Origin: an uncultured Ruminococcus sp.
GTDB lineage: Bacteria > Bacillota > Clostridia > Oscillospirales > CAG-272
DNA: 6,929 bases
NCBI GenBank assembly: GCA_905202255.1
Contig: CAJKRH010000069.1
Coordinates: 1 to 6,929 of the forward strand
Direction of reading: 5' to 3'
Part shown: piece by piece, positions 1 to 4,363 of the stretch
Numbering within the stretch: position 1 is the first letter of the stretch
How the letters are laid out: each line of letters opens with the position of its first letter
Position numbers and translations under genes: made by a program
Notes under the pieces: generated by a model
What the model saw: the letters and a program-made list of their open reading frames with translations, nothing else
Database searches by the model: none
What the model was told of the DNA's origin: nothing

Positions 1-703
1 TAGCAGCGCCGGTAGAGTTAGGAACGATGTTTGCAGCGCCTGCTCTTGCTCTTCTGAGGTCACCCTTTCTGTGAGGACCGTCGAGAATCATCTGGTCGCC
101 TGTGTAAGCATGAATTGTGCTCATGATACCGCTCTGGATAGGAGCATAATCATTGAGAGCCTTAGCCATGGGAGCGAGGCAGTTTGTTGTGCAGGAAGCG
201 GCGGAAATAACCGTATCATCCTTTGTAAGAGTCTTTTCGTTTACGCTGAATACGATTGTGGGGAGGTCATTTCCTGCGGGAGCGGAAATAACAACTTTCT
301 TTGCGCCTGCATCGATATGAGCCTGAGCCTTAGCCTTGGAGCAATAGAAACCTGTGCACTCGAGAACAACATCTACATCGAGAGCTTTCCAGGGAAGATC
401 CTGAGCCTTGGGCATAGCATAAATAGTGATTTCCTTGCCGTCTACCGTGATAGAACCGGGAGTAACAACTGTCTTGCCGTCTTCAGCAAGAACGGGCTCC
501 TTAGAAGAAACTGTGTGTGCATTTTCGCCGATTTTGCCGCAGTAGCCGCCCTGAGCTGTATCATACTTGAGAAGATGAGCAAGCATAGCGGGGCTTGTAA
601 GGTCGTTGATAGCAACAACTTCATAACCCTCTGCGCCGAACATCTGTCTGAAAGCGAGACGACCGATTCTGCCGAAACCGTTAATAGCAACTTTAACTGA
701 CAT
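1..703 (-). CDS. gap: Glyceraldehyde-3-phosphate dehydrogenase, 3' end cut by the window
   Basis: This is phosphorylating GAPDH of glycolysis: it converts glyceraldehyde 3-phosphate, NAD and phosphate to 1,3-bisphosphoglycerate in the cytoplasm. Reading minus from 703 gives 234 codons with no stop before the window edge, so about 100 C-terminal residues are missing. The Rossmann start INGFGRIGR lies at residues 7-15. N33-D34 (INDL) fits NAD rather than NADP preference. The active-site loop SCTTNC is at 170-175 with the catalytic Cys at 171. HAYTGDQ is at 198-204, and PNSTGAA ends the visible part. The ATG at 703 is preceded by GGAGGA (711-716) with 7 nt spacing. The catalytic Cys lies about 20 residues later than the usual position near 150, because of extra sequence around residues 60-85. 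The gene is divergent from the small plus-strand gene at 918. Identity is very secure; I judged it from the motifs and remembered family sequences. Confidence 0.97.
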   Translation of the reverse strand, partial: MSVKVAINGFGRIGRLAFRQMFGAEGYEVVAINDLTSPAMLAHLLKYDTAQGGYCGKIGENAHTVSSKEPVLAEDGKTVVTPGSITVDGKEITIYAMPKAQDLPWKALDVDVVLECTGFYCSKAKAQAHIDAGAKKVVISAPAGNDLPTIVFSVNEKTLTKDDTVISAASCTTNCLAPMAKALNDYAPIQSGIMSTIHAYTGDQMILDGPHRKGDLRRARAGAANIVPNSTGAA

Positions 704-766
704 GATAAAATCCTCCGTTTAGATAAATTTAATGGAATTGGGGTAATAAATTCCCATACAATCCTT

Positions 767-795
767 ATTCTAACCCATTTTGGAAAAATATACAA
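767..795 (-). promoter_or_regulatory. Putative sigma-A promoter of gap
   Basis: On the minus strand a -35 TTGTAT (790-795) and a -10 TAGAAT (767-772) are separated by exactly 17 bp. Transcription would start near 760 and leave a leader of roughly 55 nt before the gap ATG at 703. The -10 matches consensus at five of six positions, while the -35 keeps only the TTG core. This is a sequence-based guess with sensible placement. Confidence 0.5.
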
Positions 796-821
796 GTCCT
801 TTTTGCAAAAAATATTTGCGG

Positions 822-851
822 AAATGTGAATTTTTTTGCCTTTTCACATTT
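822..851. repeat. Perfect 9-bp inverted repeat in the divergent region, possible operator
   Basis: AAATGTGAA (822-830) and TTCACATTT (843-851) are exact reverse complements separated by 12 nt. The half-site centres are 21 bp apart, two helical turns, which would put them on the same DNA face. It lies just upstream of the gap -35 and in the region that must hold the promoter of the gene at 918. The halves resemble TGTGA/TCACA sites of the CRP/FNR and Rex families, but the spacing is not theirs (Rex uses about 4 nt, CRP about 6). It could equally be a weak AT-rich hairpin. The regulator is unknown. Confidence 0.4.
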
Positions 852-897
852 ATTATCCGTGCGGCGGCATAAAAAAAGCTTTTTTCGGGATAATAAA
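849..897. repeat. 10-bp inverted repeat enclosing an A/T-tract palindrome
   Basis: TTTATTATCC (849-858) pairs exactly with GGATAATAAA (888-897) across 29 nt. Inside is a perfect 14-bp palindrome, A6-GC-T6, at 872-885. The left arm overlaps the inverted repeat at 822-851 by 3 bases. The right arm ends about 20 nt before the start codon at 918, so it probably lies in the leader mRNA or at the promoter of that gene. TATTAT at 851 and GATAAT at 889 could each serve as a -10, but neither has a good -35. Confidence 0.35.
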
Positions 898-917
898 CGG
901 GAAAGGAGATGATTTCC

Positions 918-1370
918 ATGGAGAAAAACAAACCGACAAATCCGGGAGAAAAACTGCTCTGCGAGATTTACAAAAATGCAAATATGGGCGAGGATTCGCT
1001 CTGCTCGCTCATCGGCAAGGTAAAGGATGAAAACCTGCGCCGCGATATCACCTGTCAGCTCGACACATATGCAAGCTATGCAAATACGGCAAAAAGCAAG
1101 CTGGCGGATATGAACATCAAGGCAAAAGAGCTCAGTCCCATCGCAAAAATTTCGGGCGAAATTTCGATGACGATGAGCACCATGACCGACAGCTCCGCGC
1201 AGAAGTTGGCGGAACTGATAATCGAAGGCTCGACAATGGGCATAGTGGAGCTGAAAAAGCAGATAACCGCCGCGAAAAAGGAAAATGCACCTGAGCATAT
1301 CATGAATTTTGCAAACGAGGTCGTCACTTTTGAGGAGAACAGTATAAATAAAATGAAAGAATACCTGTGA
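918..1370 (+). CDS. Small predicted helical-bundle protein of unknown function, possibly ferritin-like
   Basis: The protein has 150 residues, is highly charged, and has no signal peptide or membrane segment, so it is probably cytoplasmic. The start is the ATG at 918: AGGAG at 904-908 leaves 9 nt to it, whereas the in-frame ATG at 909 abuts that site. The sequence reads as about four amphipathic helices (roughly 10-32, 37-64, 76-118 and 122-149). Residues 23-44 and 107-128 align without gaps at an offset of 84, sharing M-G, L, I, K, E-N and I, so the protein looks like two copies of a helical hairpin. Ferritin-like folds have that pseudo-twofold layout, and I recall similar unnamed clostridial proteins, but no ExxH iron-ligand motif is visible. 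I do not recognise a named family. It is a single-gene unit with its own terminator, divergent from gap. Confidence 0.88.
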   Translation: MEKNKPTNPGEKLLCEIYKNANMGEDSLCSLIGKVKDENLRRDITCQLDTYASYANTAKSKLADMNIKAKELSPIAKISGEISMTMSTMTDSSAQKLAELIIEGSTMGIVELKKQITAAKKENAPEHIMNFANEVVTFEENSINKMKEYL

Positions 1371-1378
1371 CGAACCCG

Positions 1379-1410
1379 AAAAATCGGCAACGAAAGTTGT
1401 CGATTTTTTT
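1379..1410 (+). terminator. Rho-independent terminator of the gene at 918
   Basis: The left arm (1379-1391) pairs with 1396-1408 around a GAAA tetraloop. The stem is 13 bp with a single G-T wobble (1387/1400) and runs into seven Ts (1404-1410). It begins 8 nt after the stop codon. The flanking A-run would also allow weaker termination from the other side. Confidence 0.9.
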
Positions 1411-1438
1411 GGTTTTTTGAAATAATTTTTCTTTTATC

Positions 1439-1498
1439 GTACTTTTCCGTGAGGAAAAGTACCAAAAGTCAGCAAGGAGGACTCGCGTCGTCCTCCTT
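1439..1498. repeat. Two adjacent perfect hairpins
   Basis: First hairpin: GTACTTTTCC (1439-1448) pairs with GGAAAAGTAC (1453-1462) around GTGA, a perfect 10-bp stem. Second: AAGGAGGAC (1474-1482) pairs with GTCCTCCTT (1490-1498) around seven bases, a perfect 9-bp stem. Neither is followed by a T-run, so they are not ordinary terminators. They look like part of an intergenic palindromic repeat. No second copy occurs in this window. Confidence 0.6.
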
Positions 1499-1693
1499 CC
1501 GAACCACTGGCGGCGTGCACGAGTTAGTCGCAAAAAGTAGTGCGTGGTAAGTGCGTGCGGCAAATGGCAAAGCAAAAGTCGGTAGTTATGCCGCTCTCCG
1601 TAATCTCATACTACCACGCGTGCGAACATATCGCACGATGAAGTCGAGCAGATTCGTGCACGCATTGTCTGCACGCCCGCTATAAATGCAGGG

Positions 1694-1830
1694 CGGGGAT
1701 TAACACATATGCGGAGCATGTGTGTTGGCGTCGCCGAGACGGGGCATCGTGAATAAGGCAAGTGAGATGACGGGGTAAAGAGATAAGCGTTATTGACACC
1801 TCATCCGTCAGCCTGCGGCTGCCACCTTCT
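1694..1830 (-). repeat. Repeat unit A+B, left copy (about 137 bp, inverted relative to 6735-6872)
   Basis: Two modules keep a fixed distance. Module A (1694-1750 read minus) matches 6816-6872 at 51 of 57 positions, and every difference is a transition. Module B (1789-1830 read plus) matches the reverse complement of 6735-6776 at 41 of 42. The spacer between them is 38 nt here and 39 nt in the other copy and is much less conserved. Module A contains a stem-loop (1703-1725) with a 10-bp stem, one T-G wobble on the plus strand, and tip GGA. Module B contains CAGCC-TGC-GGCTG. A REP-like or MITE-like mobile repeat is the likely nature. Confidence 0.8.
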
Positions 1831-1850
1831 GCCCCAGTCTCGGCGACGCC
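1727..1850. repeat. 20-bp long-range inverted repeat around module B
   Basis: Positions 1727-1746 are the reverse complement of 1830-1850, 20 paired bases with one bulged base (A1836). The arms consist of GGCGTCGCCGAGAC followed by GGGGCA, and their complement. The arms enclose 83 nt that hold module B. The inner part of each arm is the head sequence that starts modules A and C, so two head-to-head modules create this inverted repeat. Confidence 0.75.
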
Positions 1851-1897
1851 GACCGAGTTTGCTCCGCAAATCGGTCAATTCCCCACTGGAAAAGGCT
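1851..1897 (+). repeat. Module C, left copy (47 bp), stem-loop plus tail
   Basis: This stretch matches 6560-6606 at 45 of 47 positions in the same orientation. It folds as GACCGA, a bulged G, TTTGC, loop TCC, then the exact complement GCAAA-TCGGTC (1851-1876), followed by the tail AATTCCCCACTGG. It is immediately preceded by the head GTCTCGGCGACGCC (1837-1850), which also starts module A. Confidence 0.8.
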
Positions 1898-1904
1898 TCT
1901 ATCC

Positions 1905-1942
1905 GCTTTTTCTTTTGCATATGCAGGCGCAAAAGAAAAAGC
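1905..1942. repeat. Hairpin with a perfect 14-bp stem
   Basis: GCTTTTTCTTTTGC (1905-1918) is exactly complementary to 1929-1942, with a 10-nt loop. An alternative 10-bp palindrome, TGCATATGCA (1916-1925), overlaps the left arm and loop. There is no T-run after the right arm on the plus strand. No second copy occurs in this window. The function is unknown. Confidence 0.6.
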
Positions 1943-1993
1943 TATAAAAAAGAAAACGCGTAAAAAGAACTTTCGTGCTCTGCGGAGCGCGAC

Positions 1994-2045
1994 CGACGCC
2001 ACCGTCGGCTCGTGCAAGCCTTTGAAAAGGCTTGACCTAAACTTT
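1994..2045 (+). repeat. Module D, left copy (52 bp)
   Basis: This matches 6871-6922 at 45 of 52 positions in the same orientation. It contains CCGACG-CCAC-CGTCGG (1993-2008) and an AAGCCTT/AAGGCTT hairpin (2016-2033), and ends in the conserved GACCTAAACTTT. Most differences from the right copy fall in the hairpin loop, while the pairing arms are kept. Confidence 0.75.
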
Positions 2046-2096
2046 AATGAAAAAGTAGGCGAAAGCTTTACCAAGCTGTGAGTGAAAGTGCGGAGC

Positions 2097-2130
2097 AAAA
2101 AAACGGCTGTCCGCATGGACAGCCGCTTTT
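2097..2130 (-). terminator. Strong rho-independent terminator of ybaK
   Basis: CGGCTGTCC (2104-2112) and GGACAGCCG (2117-2125) form a perfect 9-bp G/C-rich stem around a 4-nt loop. On the minus strand it is followed by seven Ts (2097-2103) and starts directly after the ybaK stop. The plus-strand side has four Ts (2127-2130), so it may act weakly in both directions. Confidence 0.92.
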
Positions 2131-2615
2131 CACATATCTTTACTTATGGGCGCGAAGCGGAATTTTATCACCTTTGCGAGTTCATCCGTGCTTGTTTCCA
2201 CCTGCAAGCCTATTCTGCCGCCGCTGAAAAGGATAGTTTCCTGATTTTTCGCGCTCTCATCTATCACCGTAGGGAAAAATTTCTTCATTCCTATCGGCGA
2301 GCAACCGCCGTGGATATATCCCGTCAGCGGCAAAAGTTCCTTTGATTTTATCATACTGATGCTTTTCTCGCCGACGACAGCCGCCGCCGCTTTCAAATCC
2401 AGTTCTTTTTCCACCGGCACGACAAAAACATAATTTGCATTCGATTTGCCGACGGTGACGAGCGTCTTGAAAACCTTATCGGGATTTTCGCCGAGGATTT
2501 TCGCTATTTCCGCGCCGCTGAGCACAGGCTCTGTCTGATAGGTGTGCGTTGTGAAATTTATCTTCTTTGATGACAGCAGTCTGACTGCATTTGTCTTTTC
2601 TTCCTGTATTTTCAT
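2130..2615 (-). CDS. ybaK: YbaK/EbsC family Cys-tRNA(Pro) deacylase
   Basis: This family hydrolyses Cys-tRNA(Pro) formed when prolyl-tRNA synthetase mischarges tRNA-Pro, a trans-editing step in the cytoplasm. The 161-residue protein has the full length of a single editing domain. KVFKTL at 47-52 contains the conserved catalytic Lys (K50), and GGCSPIGMKK at 103-112 is the conserved substrate-pocket loop. IGLQVETS (135-142) is also typical of the family. The start is the ATG at 2615: GAGG (2622-2625) lies 6 nt upstream. A longer in-frame start at 2678 is ruled out because it lies inside the -35 of the promoter at 2650-2678, upstream of the expected transcript start. The gene lies 88 bp downstream of a deacetylase gene on the same strand and may also receive readthrough from it. 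Related family members (ProX, other YbaK-like editors) could prefer Ala-tRNA(Pro) instead. Confidence 0.93.
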   Translation of the reverse strand: MKIQEEKTNAVRLLSSKKINFTTHTYQTEPVLSGAEIAKILGENPDKVFKTLVTVGKSNANYVFVVPVEKELDLKAAAAVVGEKSISMIKSKELLPLTGYIHGGCSPIGMKKFFPTVIDESAKNQETILFSGGRIGLQVETSTDELAKVIKFRFAPISKDM

Positions 2616-2649
2616 ATCTTGCCTCGTGAGATTTTGATTTTTCGCGTAT

Positions 2650-2678
2650 ATTCTATCACGAAGATATGAATTTTTCAA
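2650..2678 (-). promoter_or_regulatory. Sigma-A promoter of ybaK with extended -10
   Basis: On the minus strand TTGAAA (2673-2678) and TAGAAT (2650-2655) are 17 bp apart. A TG dinucleotide one base before the -10 makes an extended -10. Both hexamers match consensus at five of six positions. Transcription would start near 2643, giving a leader of about 28 nt. This indicates that ybaK can be expressed apart from the deacetylase genes. Confidence 0.75.
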
Positions 2679-2703
2679 GAAGAAAACCGATTTTTTTCAT
2701 TAT

Positions 2704-3390
2704 TTATCCCGCATCGGAAATAAGCTCCGACACCGTGACAAATTCATAGCCCTCGGAAAGAAGCTTCGGTATCAATATCTTCAGCGCGTCTACCGTATGC
2801 GTCCCGCTCACGGTGAAATCATGAAAAAGAATTATGCTCCCCTCGCGCACATTTGCGCTGACATTTGCCACTATCTGCGCAGTGGAAGCCTTTGCCCAAT
2901 CGCGCGTATCGACTGTCCAGAGTATAATGCTGTAATCCATACTCGTCGCTATTTCGACGACCTTATGCGAATATGCCCCCTCGGGCGGACGAAAAAGCTT
3001 CGGCTGATATCCCGCTATCTCCATGAGCAAATTTTCCGTTTGCGAAATCTCCGCTCTTATCCTCTCGCCGCTGCATTTTGAGAGGCACGAATGATAAAAA
3101 GTATGATTTCCCAGTTCATGCCCGCCCTCTATCTCCGCGCGGATGATATCGGGATAGTTTCGCGCATTGCTCCCGACTATGAAAAATGTCGCTTTCACAT
3201 TGTATTTTTCAAGCAGAGCCAGTATCTGAGCCGTTTTTGTGCGGTGCGGTCCGTCATCAAAGGTGAGCGCGATTTTCTTTTCCCCGCCGCTTCCCGAAAA
3301 GATAACTCTGCTGTCCCGCTCGGCAAAGGTACAGGTGCAAAGCATCATCGCAAGGCACAATACGAGAATGACAAAACGACAGCCCTTCAT
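2704..3390 (-). CDS. Secreted polysaccharide deacetylase, NodB/CE4 domain
   Basis: This is a metal-dependent carbohydrate esterase family 4 enzyme that would remove N- or O-acetyl groups from peptidoglycan or another cell-surface glycan. Residues 1-23 form a signal peptide (hydrophobic core, then TFA before a charged segment), so it is exported. The CE4 motifs follow in order: TFDDGP at 43-48 with catalytic base D45 and metal ligand D46; NHTFYH at 95-100 with metal ligands H96 and H100; RPPEG at 134-138; DTRDW at 161-165; LFHD at 188-191. The 228 residues are just signal peptide plus one NodB domain, with no wall-binding repeats. The ATG overlaps the stop of the upstream pdaA-like gene (shared ATGA, 3387-3390), and the only weak upstream pairing is inside that gene, so translation is probably coupled. 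The substrate (GlcNAc, MurNAc or xylan-like) cannot be told from sequence. Confidence 0.92.
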   Translation of the reverse strand: MKGCRFVILVLCLAMMLCTCTFAERDSRVIFSGSGGEKKIALTFDDGPHRTKTAQILALLEKYNVKATFFIVGSNARNYPDIIRAEIEGGHELGNHTFYHSCLSKCSGERIRAEISQTENLLMEIAGYQPKLFRPPEGAYSHKVVEIATSMDYSIILWTVDTRDWAKASTAQIVANVSANVREGSIILFHDFTVSGTHTVDALKILIPKLLSEGYEFVTVSELISDAG

Positions 3391-4148
3391 TTTGCGAAAA
3401 GCTCGTCAAGCGAGGCGAAACGGTAGCCGTCTTTTTCCCATTTTGTCATGAGCGTATCGAGAATATCGGCATTTGTTTTTGAGGTGGGATGGAGCAGGAC
3501 TATCGCGCCGTTATGAATATTCGCATCAAGCAGTGCCATCGCCTTATCGGGCGCAGGCTGCTTCGCATTGTCCCAATCGGCATAGGCGAGACTCCAGAAA
3601 ACCGTTTTATAGCCAATATCCTGCGCATATTTCAGATTTTCTTCACTGAAGCGCCCCTCGGGCGGACGGTAATATTTTGCCATTTCAAGCCCCGTATATT
3701 CCCGCAGAACATCCTCCAGTGCATGAAGCTCCTTTTCAAATTCCTCGCGTGAAAAACCCGACATATCGCGATGGCGCACGGTATGATTGCAGATGAGATG
3801 ACCCTCCTCCGCCATGCGGCGAACAAGTCCGGTATTTCTTCTTATCAGATTGTCCAGCACAAAGAAAGCACCGGGAGCATTATGCTTTTTGAGCGTATCG
3901 AGCACGCGCTCGACATTGCCGTTTTCATATCCCGCATCAAAGGTGAGATATATCACCTTTTCCTCGGGATTTTTGCCGAGAAAAGCCGCATCGTATTTCT
4001 CGATAAAGCGCATATTCGATTCCGCCTGCGGGCGCTCATGATTCTTTTTTCTCATGCAGTACCAGCTGTATCCCGCGGCAAACACACTGTTTGCAAAAAA
4101 TACGGCGGCAAAAAAGCATGATGAGATTTTAAATATTGTTTTTTTCAA
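3387..4148 (-). CDS. pdaA: PdaA-like polysaccharide deacetylase (probable spore-cortex muramic delta-lactam de-N-acetylase)
   Basis: PdaA removes the acetyl group from N-acetylmuramic acid so that muramic delta-lactam forms in the spore cortex, a mark later read by germination lytic enzymes. The protein resembles Bacillus subtilis PdaA: YLTFDAGYENG (67-77), GHLICNHTVRH (116-126), RPPEG (161-165), VFWSLAYADW (183-192) and LLHPTS (218-223). In motif 1 the second Asp of TFDDGP is Ala (A72); PdaA proteins vary here (Asn in B. subtilis). Residues 1-24 form a signal peptide ending SVFA. I chose the TTG at 4148: AAGGA lies 9 nt before it and the product begins MKKTIFK. The in-frame ATG at 4166 has no recognisable ribosome binding site and would add six residues. 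The protein has 253 residues. The gene overlaps the next deacetylase by 4 bp. No sigma-A promoter is evident upstream. Family assignment is firm; the sporulation role is inferred. Confidence 0.9.
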   Translation of the reverse strand: MKKTIFKISSCFFAAVFFANSVFAAGYSWYCMRKKNHERPQAESNMRFIEKYDAAFLGKNPEEKVIYLTFDAGYENGNVERVLDTLKKHNAPGAFFVLDNLIRRNTGLVRRMAEEGHLICNHTVRHRDMSGFSREEFEKELHALEDVLREYTGLEMAKYYRPPEGRFSEENLKYAQDIGYKTVFWSLAYADWDNAKQPAPDKAMALLDANIHNGAIVLLHPTSKTNADILDTLMTKWEKDGYRFASLDELFAK

Positions 4149-4293
4149 AGCTTTGCCTTCCTTCATATATTTTCATACATATAATTTCCGCATTCGGCGA
4201 AAAAATAAACAAGGCAAAAATATGCTCCCGTGCCAAAAATCGCATAAGGTGTTAACAAGTCTCGCATCATTTGTAAAAAATGGCGGCGAATGC

Positions 4294-4322
4294 TTGAAAA
4301 AGGCTCTTTTTTGCATTATAAT
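4294..4322 (+). promoter_or_regulatory. Near-consensus sigma-A promoter of htpG
   Basis: TTGAAA (4294-4299) and a perfect TATAAT (4317-4322) are separated by 17 bp. The start site would be near 4329, leaving a leader of about 35 nt. No CIRCE operator (TTAGCACTC with its complement) is present in 4149-4363, so HrcA control is unlikely from this sequence. The rest of this 215-bp divergent region shows no other clear signal. Confidence 0.85.
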
Positions 4323-4363
4323 ATATTATATAAAAAATTCTTTTGAAAGGAAGTAACATAATC

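Larger units (their letters stand above)
1411..2096. other. Gene-free, repeat-rich region between two converging genes
   Basis: About 690 bp lie between the terminators of the plus gene at 918 and the minus gene ybaK. No reading frame here has a credible start, ribosome binding site or protein-like composition; the open frames run through palindromes. In order it holds a hairpin pair at 1439-1498, a 7-bp stem hairpin at 1619-1637 (loop 1626-1630), module A (1694-1750, minus), module B (1789-1830, plus), module C (1851-1897), a 14-bp-stem hairpin (1905-1942) and module D (1994-2045). Modules A to D recur at 6553-6922. I see nothing recognisable at 1499-1618 or 1638-1693 beyond short G/C-rich self-complementary words. 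Confidence 0.8.

Noticed and set aside
71..700. 209-codon plus-strand open frame over gap
   Set aside because: It is antisense to the clearly identified GAPDH gene, has no ribosome binding site, and its Cys/Ser/Asn-rich composition is unlike a protein.
442..795. 117-codon minus-strand open frame overlapping the gap 5' end and promoter
   Set aside because: It is out of frame with gap and covers its ribosome binding site and promoter; no family resemblance.
822..851. Canonical Rex or CRP/FNR operator
   Set aside because: The half-sites are similar, but the 12-nt spacer between them does not fit either family; kept only as an unassigned inverted repeat.
765..1298. 177-codon minus-strand open frame opposite the gene at 918
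   Set aside because: Antisense shadow of a gene with a good ribosome binding site and terminator; Cys/Phe/His-rich with no motifs.
1411..2096. CRISPR array or tandem repeat array
   Set aside because: The repeats are palindromic modules, each present once per locus and at irregular spacing; no direct repeats with uniform spacers.
1808..2116. 102-codon minus-strand open frame in the left repeat region
   Set aside because: It runs through modules B, C and D, the 14-bp-stem hairpin and part of the ybaK terminator; no ribosome binding site.
2616..2703. Terminator between the CE4 gene and ybaK
   Set aside because: Only a weak A/T pairing (GAAAA with TTTTC) is present, with no G/C stem; instead the region holds a promoter.
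4149..4363. CIRCE/HrcA heat-shock operator upstream of htpG
   Set aside because: Neither TTAGCACTC nor its complement, nor a near match in the proper arrangement, is present.
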